Positions 15,345 to 21,936 of a stretch of 34,421 bases of DNA are shown piece by piece. Source of the stretch: Lentzea sp. NEAU-D7 (GTDB lineage Bacteria > Actinomycetota > Actinomycetes > Mycobacteriales > Pseudonocardiaceae); NCBI RefSeq assembly GCF_026242055.1, contig NZ_JAPJDL010000009.1, positions 1 through 34,421 of the forward strand, read 5' to 3'. Both the position numbers and the translations under genes were made by a program. The notes beneath the pieces are model-generated. The model was not told the origin of the DNA, did no database searches, and saw only the letters and a list, made by a program, of their open reading frames with translations. Each line of letters opens with the position of its first letter. The stretch's first letter is position 1.

Positions 15345-15424
15345 CCCGGGTGGTCTTGCTGCCTGAGAGTGTGCGGGAGCTTGCCCCTTCGGCGCCTCGA
15401 CCGGTTCGTCGAGGTCTCTCCCAC
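15345..15424 (-). ncRNA. Glycine riboswitch aptamer upstream of gcvH
   Basis: Read on the minus strand, GGGAGAG (15416-15422) is followed by a hairpin, then GGCGCCGAAGGGGCAAGC, a second stem, then CTCTCAGGCAGCAAGACC. These are the conserved blocks of the glycine aptamer (GGGAGAG, GCCGAAGGGGCAA, CUCUCAGGCA and the GGAC-like tail). It lies in the gcvH leader, about 70 nt from the start codon. Downstream (15300-15345) a degraded second-aptamer-like block can be seen, GGCGGAGGGGGCGCAAG. In most known cases glycine binding turns the gene on. Confidence 0.88.
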
Positions 15425-15475
15425 GCGGGTTCTGGCGCTGGCGCGCCGCGGCCGGTGTTCAGTTGTCCGGGGCGA

Positions 15476-15505
15476 ACGCTATGTGCGGCCCCCGCCGAGT
15501 GTCAA
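15476..15505 (-). promoter_or_regulatory. Promoter of the gcvH-sdaA riboswitch transcript
   Basis: On the minus strand TTGACA (15500-15505) and TAGCGT (15476-15481) are separated by 18 nt. Transcription would start near 15469, about 45 nt before the aptamer. Confidence 0.65.
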
Positions 15506-15561
15506 CGCGGGACGGTCGAGCGGAACGCGAACGAGGCTCAGGTCGCTTTGTCCCAAGTGAA

Positions 15562-15630
15562 CAACTAGCACGGTGGCAGATAGTGCAACTAGCACAGTGA
15601 CTTGGTCTTGCGACTGGCCCACATTATGAG
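15562..15630 (+). promoter_or_regulatory. ald promoter with tandem CAACTAGCAC repeats
   Basis: CAACTAGCAC occurs at 15562-15571 and 15586-15595, 24 bp apart; the second lies in the palindrome GTGC-AACTA-GCAC. TTGGTC (15602-15607), 17 nt and TATGAG (15625-15630) form the likely ald promoter immediately downstream. Mycobacterial ald is controlled by the Lrp-type AldR, which binds repeated sites upstream; these repeats are candidates for an equivalent. Assignment is inference. Confidence 0.5.
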
Positions 15631-15658
15631 ATGTCGGCCACCGAACGGAGGAGTCATC

Positions 15659-16771
15659 GTGCGGATCGCAGTTCCCCGCGAGATCAAGAACCACGAGTAC
15701 CGCGTCGCTCTCACCCCTGCCGGTGCGCACGAGCTCACCAGCCGCGGGCACGACGTCTACGTCGAGCAGGGCGCCGGTCTCGGTTCCGCGATCACCGACG
15801 AGGAGTACCTCGCCGCGGGCGCCAAGGTCCTCCCGACGGCCGACGACGTCTGGGCCGAGGGCGACCTGGTCCTCAAGGTCAAGGAGCCGATCGCCGAGGA
15901 GTACCCCCGCCTCCGCGCCGGCCAGACCCTCTTCACGTACCTGCACCTCGCCGCCGACAAGCCGCTGACCGAGGCGCTCCTCGCGTCCGGCACCACGGCC
16001 ATCGCCTACGAGACCGTGCAGCTGCCGAACCGCGCGCTGCCGCTGCTCGCCCCGATGTCCGAGGTCGCGGGCCGGCTGGCCCCGCAGGTCGGCGCGTTCT
16101 CGCTGATGAAGCCCTCCGGCGGCCGCGGCGTGCTGCCCGGCGGCGTCCCCGGTGTCGCCCCGGCACGCGTGGTCGTCATCGGCGGCGGCGTGGCGGGTGT
16201 CAACGCGGCCACCATCGCCGTCGGCATGGGCGCCGACGTGCAGATCCTCGACACCAACGTCGACCGCCTGCGCCAGATCGACGCCCAGTTCCAGGGCCGT
16301 CTGCGCACGCTCGCCTCGAACTCGTTCGCGATCGAGCAGGCCGTCCGCGAGGCCGACCTGGTCATCGGCGCCGTGCTCGTCCCCGGTGCCGCCGCGCCGA
16401 AGCTCGTCTCGAACGCGTTGGTCGCCGACATGTTGCCGGGTTCGGTGCTCGTCGACATCGCCATCGACCAGGGCGGCTGCTTCGAGGACTCCCGCGCCAC
16501 CACGCACGCCGAGCCGACCTACGAGGTCCACAACTCGGTGTTCTACTGCGTCGCGAACATGCCGGGCGCCGTCCCGCGCACCTCGACCTACGCGCTGACC
16601 AACGTGACGCTGCCGTACGCGGTCGCGCTGGCCGACAAGGGCTGGGAGAAGGCGCTCAAGGACGACCGTTCGCTCGCCCTGGGCCTCAACGCCCACGCCG
16701 GTCTGCTGACCAACGGCCCGGTGGCCGAGGCGACCGGCCTCGTGCACACGCCGCTGGAGACCGTGGTCTGA
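15659..16771 (+). CDS. ald: Alanine dehydrogenase
   Basis: A 370-aa NAD-dependent enzyme interconverting L-alanine with pyruvate and ammonia; relatives also aminate glyoxylate to glycine. It begins VRIAVPREIKNHEYRVALTP, with Arg15 as substrate ligand. LVLKVKEP supplies the catalytic Lys, FTYLHLAAD the His, and VVVIGGGVAGVNAATIA near residue 174 the Rossmann loop. DIAIDQGGCFE carries the conserved Asp. The length equals the mycobacterial protein. The GTG at 15659 has GGAGGAG five bases upstream. It diverges from the glycine-controlled gcvH-sdaA operon, putting alanine, serine and glycine routes to pyruvate side by side. A terminator follows. Confidence 0.96.
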   Translation: MRIAVPREIKNHEYRVALTPAGAHELTSRGHDVYVEQGAGLGSAITDEEYLAAGAKVLPTADDVWAEGDLVLKVKEPIAEEYPRLRAGQTLFTYLHLAADKPLTEALLASGTTAIAYETVQLPNRALPLLAPMSEVAGRLAPQVGAFSLMKPSGGRGVLPGGVPGVAPARVVVIGGGVAGVNAATIAVGMGADVQILDTNVDRLRQIDAQFQGRLRTLASNSFAIEQAVREADLVIGAVLVPGAAAPKLVSNALVADMLPGSVLVDIAIDQGGCFEDSRATTHAEPTYEVHNSVFYCVANMPGAVPRTSTYALTNVTLPYAVALADKGWEKALKDDRSLALGLNAHAGLLTNGPVAEATGLVHTPLETVV

Positions 16772-16792
16772 AAGCCAACTGGATGACTGAGG

Positions 16793-16820
16793 CCCCCGCA
16801 CGCGTGAACCGCTGCGGGGG
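16793..16820 (+). terminator. Terminator after ald
   Basis: CCCCCGCA (16793-16800) and TGCGGGGG (16813-16820) form an 8-bp stem followed by TTT. It lies between ald and the convergent TetR gene. Confidence 0.8.
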
Positions 16821-16825
16821 TTTCG

Positions 16826-17506
16826 CTATCTGAGGGCGGCGACGCGCGCCTTGACGCCGGCGATCACGCAGTCCAGCCCGAACTCGAACTGGCGCTCGAG
16901 CGACCACAGCTCGCTCTCGTCCAGCATCGCGACGTACCGGGGGTGCTTGTCCCGGTAGAGGTCGGCGATCTTGTCCATGTCCGGCGGGGGCGAGTCCATC
17001 CCGCCGCGGGCGATGAAGTTGACCTCGGCGATGGCGTACCCGTTGACGAAGCTGCCCACCGTGGAGATCGACTGGGCAGCGGTCACGGTCGACAGCCCCT
17101 CGCGCAGCATCGGCCCGAACATGGCGTCCGCGTAGGCCACCGCGTTCGGGCCGATGGTGTTGAACTCCCCGATCCCGCGGATCCACCACGGGTGCTTGAG
17201 CGCGAGCTGGCGCAGCTCGCGCATCATCGCGCGCACCGCTGTCTCCCAGTCGGTCTCGGGATCGGGGAGGGTGAACTCGCCGTAGACCTCGTCGAGGCAG
17301 AGCTCGATCAGCGCGTCCTTCGTCGGCACGTGCCAGTACAGCGACATCGGGGCGGCGCCGAGCTCCGCCGCGAGCTTGCGCATCGAGAGCTTCTGCAGGC
17401 CGTGCGCGTCCAGGATCTCCATCGCCTTGCGGACGATCGCCTCCCGGCTCAGGCCGAGGGGCTGCCCGCTGCTGGGCCTGGGCTTGCTGAACCACACGCT
17501 CTCCAC
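16826..17506 (-). CDS. TetR-family regulator of the adjacent exporter
   Basis: A 226-aa repressor. The HTH is at about residues 20-65: LSREAIVRKAMEILDAHGL, then SMRKLAAELGAAPMSLYWHV, with the SLYWHVPTKDAL helix typical of the TetR(class)/TetR_C subgroup. The C-terminal ligand domain is about 150 aa. It starts 9 bp after the stop of the DHA2 exporter gene on the same strand, so the two form an operon in which the regulator is last. Likely represses the exporter until a drug or metabolite binds. Probable operator repeats lie before the exporter. Confidence 0.9.
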   Translation of the reverse strand: MESVWFSKPRPSSGQPLGLSREAIVRKAMEILDAHGLQKLSMRKLAAELGAAPMSLYWHVPTKDALIELCLDEVYGEFTLPDPETDWETAVRAMMRELRQLALKHPWWIRGIGEFNTIGPNAVAYADAMFGPMLREGLSTVTAAQSISTVGSFVNGYAIAEVNFIARGGMDSPPPDMDKIADLYRDKHPRYVAMLDESELWSLERQFEFGLDCVIAGVKARVAALR

Positions 17507-17515
17507 GAAGCGATC

Positions 17516-18964
17516 CTAGGCACGCCGCAGCAACACGCTGGCCACAACACCTCCCAGGAACACGGCGACGGCGCCGATGACCAGGCTGACGCTCATGCCG
17601 TTCGAGAACGCCTCGCGCACGACGGTGATGTCCGCCCCGCTGTTCAAGGCCTCCGACAGCGACCGCCCCGGAACGCCGTCCGGCAGCGACGCCACGAACC
17701 GCGCCGACAGCAGCGCTCCCAGCACCGCGATGCCGAACGAGGAGCCCAGTTCCGTGAGCGTGCCCGACAACCCGGACGCGATTCCGGCGCGTTCCGGTGG
17801 GATCGACCCCATCAGCGCGTTGACCGCGACCGGTTGGGACACACCGACACCCACACCGACGAGGACCAGCCCGGCGAGCGTCGGCGGGTAGGTGGTGCCG
17901 ACGGACAGCAGCGCCACGCCGCTCGCGACGACCGTCATGCCGAGCAGCATCGCGCGGCCCGCGCCGAGCTTCACCACGAGCTGTCCCAGCGTGTTGCTGG
18001 TGACGAGCAACGCGATCGCCATCGGCGCCACGCGCACGCCGGCCTCCAGCGGGCTGTAGCCGAGCACGCCCTGGAGGTGTTGCGTCAGCAGGAAGAGCGA
18101 GCCCGCCATGCCGAACGCCGCCAGCACCCCGGAGGCCACCGCGCCGGTGAAACGGCGGTCGGAGAAGAACCCGAGGTCGAGCATCGGATCGGTGGTGTGC
18201 CGTTCCCACAACGCGAATCCCGTCATGGTCACCAGCCCGATCGCGACCGGCACGCCGAACTCCGCCGAGCCGAACCCGTGCTCCGGCACCTCGATCACCG
18301 CGTACACGATCGACACCATGCCGATGATCGACAGCACCGAGCCGAGCACGTCCGGCCTGCGCACGGTCGGATCCTTGGACTCCGGCACCAGCATCGCGAC
18401 GGCCGCGATCGCGAGGACCGCCACCGGCACGTTGATCAGGAACACCGAGCCCCACCAGAAGTGCTTGATCAGCGCGCCGCCGATCACCGGCCCCGCCGCG
18501 AAACCGAGACTCGTGACGGCGGCCCAGATGCCGATGGCCTTCGGGCGTTCCTCGTCGTCGAACAACTGCATGAGCACGGCCAGAGTGCCCGGCATGAGCA
18601 CGGCGGCGCCGATGCCCATGAAGCCGCGGGCCGCGATCAGCGCCTCGGACGACCCCGCGTACGCCGCGACCGCGCTGCCCGTGCCGAACAGCACGAGACC
18701 GGCCAGGAGTGCGCGCTTGCGGCCGAACCTGTCGCTGAGCGAACCGGTCGTGAGCAGCAGGCCCGCCAGCGCCAGCGAGTAGGCGTTGATCATCCACTGG
18801 ATGTCCGCGGTGCTCGCGTCCAAGCCCGTCGAGATCGACGGGATCGCCACGTTCAGCACGGTGTTGTCCAGCACCACGACCATCACGGACAGGCACAGCA
18901 CGCCGAGCACGGCCCAGCGTTGCGGGTGCGGGTGCACCACGGCCTTCTCGGTCGTCGAAGTCAT
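17516..18964 (-). CDS. DHA2-family (14-helix) MFS drug exporter
   Basis: A 482-aa protein with about 14 membrane helices. LDNTVLNVAIPSI in helix 1 is the DHA2 motif (LDxTVxNVALP). GSLSDRFGRKRALL is MFS motif A, and GFMGIGAAVLMPGTLAVL is motif B/C region. GFAAGPVIGGALI is antiporter motif C, which marks drug:H+ antiporters of the EmrB/QacA type. Exports cationic drugs, antibiotics or cell-made compounds using the proton gradient. The start at 18964 is preceded by a strong GGGGGAGG. It is co-transcribed with the downstream TetR gene. Confidence 0.92.
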   Translation of the reverse strand: MTSTTEKAVVHPHPQRWAVLGVLCLSVMVVVLDNTVLNVAIPSISTGLDASTADIQWMINAYSLALAGLLLTTGSLSDRFGRKRALLAGLVLFGTGSAVAAYAGSSEALIAARGFMGIGAAVLMPGTLAVLMQLFDDEERPKAIGIWAAVTSLGFAAGPVIGGALIKHFWWGSVFLINVPVAVLAIAAVAMLVPESKDPTVRRPDVLGSVLSIIGMVSIVYAVIEVPEHGFGSAEFGVPVAIGLVTMTGFALWERHTTDPMLDLGFFSDRRFTGAVASGVLAAFGMAGSLFLLTQHLQGVLGYSPLEAGVRVAPMAIALLVTSNTLGQLVVKLGAGRAMLLGMTVVASGVALLSVGTTYPPTLAGLVLVGVGVGVSQPVAVNALMGSIPPERAGIASGLSGTLTELGSSFGIAVLGALLSARFVASLPDGVPGRSLSEALNSGADITVVREAFSNGMSVSLVIGAVAVFLGGVVASVLLRRA

Positions 18965-18975
18965 CGTTCCTCCCC

Positions 18976-19022
18976 CTTACGGTGTACGAGGAACTTACAG
19001 CGTACGAGACGGCAGGGCGCAA
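18976..19022 (-). promoter_or_regulatory. Exporter promoter with 15-bp direct repeats (operator)
   Basis: CTTACGGTGTACGAG (18976-18990) and CTTACAGCGTACGAG (18994-19008) match at 13 of 15 bases, 18 bp apart. On the minus strand TTGCGC (19017-19022), 17 nt and TGTAAG (18994-18999) form a likely promoter whose -10 lies inside the second copy. A TetR dimer binding here would block transcription of the exporter-regulator operon. Confidence 0.5.
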
Positions 19023-19141
19023 GCGGATTTCGCGCAGAGCGTGTCGGATGCCGAGCGAGGGCGGGACGGAGGAAGGACCCGGGGGTTCGGGGGTGACCCC
19101 CGACAAACACTGCGGGCTCCGGCGAAATCGGTCGAAGACCA

Positions 19142-19345
19142 ATGAGCGCCGAAGCCCGCCACGTAAAGGGCGGCCGCGCTCAACCAGCCTGGGGGTCACT
19201 GGGAGCGGGGCCGCCGTGTCCAAATATAGCGGGCCTTGCCGCACCGCGCCCAGCGCCCCCGCCGAAACGGGACCCAAAAGTTTCCCCGAGTGGACCACTG
19301 CCCGTGTCCGGCCCATCCAGCAAACGAGTGAATTACCCAGATCGC
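19142..19345. other. Structured non-coding stretch, candidate ncRNA or dispersed repeat
   Basis: The 445-bp gap between the exporter and the next gene holds several nested complementarities and no convincing gene. TGAGCGC (19143-19149) pairs with GCGCTCA (19176-19182) with CCGCC/GGCGG inside. GGGGG-TCA-CTGGG (19191-19203) pairs with CCCAG-CG-CCCCC (19249-19260). GAAAC pairs with GTTTC at about 19264-19285. AT-rich islands (CAAATATAG, CAAAAGTTT) stand out from the GC background. It may be a structured RNA or a repeated element of this lineage; the function is unknown. Confidence 0.35.
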
Positions 19346-19409
19346 GGTGCGGCGAGCAGGGCGTTCGGCCGATGAAGACGGAGTCGGGTGTCCCTCGAAG
19401 GGAGATTCC

Positions 19410-19592
19410 ATGGCTGAACCACAGGGATGGATCCACTGCCACGACCCGTTCGGTCGCGACAGATCGATGACCGTTCTGGTGGAGAACGACCGGGTCCTGC
19501 TGGTCACGCCGCCGGGCGAGACCGCTGTGATGTCCGCCACCCAGACGCGGCGGTTGGGCTCCTTGCTCGACCAGGCCACGGCGAAGATGTGA
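19410..19592 (+). CDS. Small hypothetical protein (60 aa)
   Basis: A 60-aa protein, MAEPQGWIHCHDPFGRDRSM onward, with a compact beta-rich first half (TVLVENDRVLLVTPPGETAV) and a C-terminal helix (QTRRLGSLLDQATAKM). It has no signal or membrane segment. The ATG at 19410 follows AGGGAG at good distance. Its stop overlaps the next gene's ATG by one base (TGATG), so the two are translationally coupled. I do not recognise a characterised family; similar small protein pairs seem to occur in related actinomycetes. Confidence 0.65.
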   Translation: MAEPQGWIHCHDPFGRDRSMTVLVENDRVLLVTPPGETAVMSATQTRRLGSLLDQATAKM

Positions 19593-20029
19593 TGGACGAG
19601 ACCCTGCGCGACGCGGTGCTGCAACGCCTGGCACTGCTGGACAAAGTCGCGGAGCACGGAGAAGCCGAAGCGCTGGTTCCGTTGGCCCGCGCGGAGATCC
19701 ACCGCCTCGCGGACGGCTGGCGGCTGCTGCTGACGGTGCACCAGCCCGACGAGGACGGCCGGTGCAGGGCCTGCCCCGGCTGGCTGCGCCGCCGCCGATG
19801 GCCGTGCCAGATCTGGAACATGGCGCACCAGCACCTGATCGGCGAGGGCCTGCCCCATCGCCAGCGGCGCCGCCCGTTGCGCAACCCCTTCACTCGATCA
19901 GGTGTTATCGAACTGCCGGAGGAGACACCGGCGGAGATGACCACCGAGCTGCCGGTCATGGCGGCCGAGCCATCGGTGGTGCACCGCGCGCCCGTCGTGT
20001 CTCGTCCCAAGCACGCCTTGCCGGACTGA
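19592..20029 (+). CDS. Hypothetical protein with CxxC and WPC motifs
   Basis: A 145-aa protein coupled to the preceding 60-aa gene. Residues 1-45 are helical (LRDAVLQRLALLDKVAEHGE). A motif region GRCRACPGWLRRRRWPCQIW then AHQHLI follows, with three Cys and two His that could bind zinc. The last 50 residues are Pro/Glu-rich and probably disordered. Catalytic function cannot be assigned. It ends about 20 bp before the ABC transporter gene, so the four genes may share a transcript. Confidence 0.65.
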   Translation: MDETLRDAVLQRLALLDKVAEHGEAEALVPLARAEIHRLADGWRLLLTVHQPDEDGRCRACPGWLRRRRWPCQIWNMAHQHLIGEGLPHRQRRRPLRNPFTRSGVIELPEETPAEMTTELPVMAAEPSVVHRAPVVSRPKHALPD

Positions 20030-20051
20030 CCTTTCAGGCAGGATGGGCCGC

Positions 20052-21005
20052 ATGCATGACGGCAGCGGCCTCATCGCGGTCCAGAACCTGACCAAGCAGT
20101 TCGGTTCGGTGACCGCGGTGCAGAACCTGAGCTTCACCGTGTCACCCGGCAGCGTGACGGGCTTCCTCGGCCCGAACGGCGCGGGCAAGACGACGACCCT
20201 GCGAATGCTGCTGGGACTGGTGAAGCCGACGAGCGGCACGGCGACGATCAACGGGAGACCGTTCCACCAACTCGGTCAGCCGGGCCGCGTGGTGGGCGCG
20301 GTGCTGGAGGCGCAGGGGTTCCACCCGAACAGGACGGCGCGCAACCACCTGCGCGTGTACGCGGCGGCGATCGGCGTGCCGGACGCGCAGGCGGACCAGG
20401 TCCTCGGCCTGGTCGGCCTGGGCACCGCCGCCGACCGCAACGTCGGCGGGTTCTCGCTGGGCATGAAGCAGCGCATGGCCGTCGCCACCGCGTTGCTCGG
20501 GGATCCGCAGGTGCTGGTCCTCGACGAACCGGCGAACGGCCTGGACCCCGAGGGCATCGCGTGGCTGCGGAACTTCCTGCAGTCGTTCGCGCGCATGGGC
20601 CGCACCGTGCTGATCTCGAGCCACCTGCTGGCCGAGGTCGAGCAGACCGTCGACCAGGTCGTGATCGTGTCGCGCGGGCAGACGATGTACTACGGGCCGC
20701 TGGACCACCTTCGCCAGCAACAACAACGCCGCGTCTTCGTGCAGCCGTCGGACGTCGGCGCCCTCGCGACCGCGTTGCGGGAAGCCGGTGTGCAGGCGCT
20801 CGAGCAGCTGCCGGACGGCCGTCTCGCCGTGTCCGGAGTGGACGCCAAGCAGGTCGCGGACACCGCGTTGCGCGCGGGCGTGTCGATCTACGGCATCCAG
20901 GAGGAGCAGGCGGACCTGGAACAGATCTTCTTCCGGCTCACCAGCGGCCAGTTCGCCGGGCACGCGCCGGCTCCGTACCAGCAGCAGCAGGGTGGTTGGG
21001 CCTGA
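20052..21005 (+). CDS. ABC-2-type exporter, ATP-binding subunit
   Basis: A 317-aa ATPase of the DrrA/NodI-like class. Walker A is GPNGAGKTTTLRM, the Q-loop lies in VLEAQGFHP, the signature is FSLGMKQRM (the SLGMKQR variant usual in this class), Walker B is VLVLDEPANGLDP, and the switch is SSHLL. A C-terminal extension of about 90 residues ends in a Gln-rich tail. It powers export through the coupled permease (one-base overlap at 21005). The ATG at 20052 has AGGA eight bases upstream; the ATG at 20043 is also in frame. Substrate unknown. Confidence 0.9.
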   Translation: MHDGSGLIAVQNLTKQFGSVTAVQNLSFTVSPGSVTGFLGPNGAGKTTTLRMLLGLVKPTSGTATINGRPFHQLGQPGRVVGAVLEAQGFHPNRTARNHLRVYAAAIGVPDAQADQVLGLVGLGTAADRNVGGFSLGMKQRMAVATALLGDPQVLVLDEPANGLDPEGIAWLRNFLQSFARMGRTVLISSHLLAEVEQTVDQVVIVSRGQTMYYGPLDHLRQQQQRRVFVQPSDVGALATALREAGVQALEQLPDGRLAVSGVDAKQVADTALRAGVSIYGIQEEQADLEQIFFRLTSGQFAGHAPAPYQQQQGGWA

Positions 21006-21880
21006 TGGGCGACCTCGTACAGGCGGAGCTCCGCAAGACCACGACGACCACGCTGTGGTGGGCGCTGCTCATCCCGACCGTGCTGGTCGCGCTGGGCGGT
21101 GGCCTGCTGTCGGGCCTGCTCGGCCAGTCGATCGTCGAGGTCTTCTCGTCCTCCGAGGCGGAGCAGCTATCCGACGCGCTCGGCGTGACGCCGGACCAGT
21201 GGAAGTTCTCGCTGCTCGGCATCGGGCGGACCATCAACCTGGCCACGATGTTCCCGTTGATCTTCGGGGCCATGGCGGTCGCCGGCGAGGTCGGCACGCG
21301 GACCATCACGACGACGTTCCTCACCGCGCCGTCGCGGGTGCACGCGATGGCGGCCAAGCTGATGGTCTACGCGCTCTGGGGCGCGATCTACGGCCTCGCG
21401 ATCATCGGGTTCGTCGCGCTCGGCATCGTCCTCACCAGCAACTCGGGGCAGATGCCCGACGCGGGCGGCTGGGCGATGCTCGCCCTGGTCTGCGTGCTGT
21501 CCTCGATCCTCATGACCATGTTCGGCGTCGGCCTCGGCGCGCTGATCCCGAACTCCGCCGGCGTGGTCGTGCTGCTGATCATGTACTTCCTGGTGATCGA
21601 GAACGCGCTGCAGCTCGGGCTCCGGATCTCGGGCGTGCCGGAGACGGCCGTCGGGTTCCTGCCGAACGGGTCGGTGGACGGCCTGACCGGGTCGGTCGCG
21701 GTCGACCTCTTCCTGGCCGACGCGGGCGTGGTGCCGGAGGAGGGCGTCTACTGGCTGCGGGTCGTCGCGGGAGCGGGCGGCGCGCAGGCGTGGTGGCTGT
21801 CCGGGCTGATCTTCTTCGCCTGGGTCGCGGCCGCGTTCGGGGGCGGCTGGGCCCGGATGACCCAGAAGGACATCACCTGA
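21005..21880 (+). CDS. ABC-2-type exporter, permease subunit
   Basis: A 291-aa membrane protein with six or so hydrophobic segments, starting MGDLVQAELRKTTTTTLWWA, the cytosolic amphipathic opening common to ABC-2 permeases (xELRKxxTT). FPLIFGAMAVAGEVGTRTITTTFL is the conserved second segment with its charged GEV.TRT coupling motif. A large extracytoplasmic loop lies near residues 215-250. It is translationally coupled to the ATPase gene and forms the channel. These pairs export lipids, polymers, lantibiotics or drugs; nothing here decides. Confidence 0.88.
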   Translation: MGDLVQAELRKTTTTTLWWALLIPTVLVALGGGLLSGLLGQSIVEVFSSSEAEQLSDALGVTPDQWKFSLLGIGRTINLATMFPLIFGAMAVAGEVGTRTITTTFLTAPSRVHAMAAKLMVYALWGAIYGLAIIGFVALGIVLTSNSGQMPDAGGWAMLALVCVLSSILMTMFGVGLGALIPNSAGVVVLLIMYFLVIENALQLGLRISGVPETAVGFLPNGSVDGLTGSVAVDLFLADAGVVPEEGVYWLRVVAGAGGAQAWWLSGLIFFAWVAAAFGGGWARMTQKDIT

Positions 21881-21923
21881 CCTGCGGTTCCTGACGTCAC
21901 ACTTTTATGTCGGACCCCGACCG

Positions 21924-21929
21924 TAGTGT
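21924..21929 (+). promoter_or_regulatory. -10 box for a leaderless fused-ABC mRNA
   Basis: TAGTGT lies 7 nt before the GTG at 21937, spacing typical of leaderless starts. The -35 is unclear. Confidence 0.45.
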
Positions 21930-21936
21930 GGGTTCC

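Noticed and set aside
15631..16833. Alternative plus-strand frame of 400 codons over ald
   Set aside because: Arg/Pro-rich shadow of the alanine dehydrogenase gene.
16686..19634. Minus-strand frame of about 982 codons
   Set aside because: Crosses the exporter and TetR genes out of frame and has no motifs; a shadow frame.
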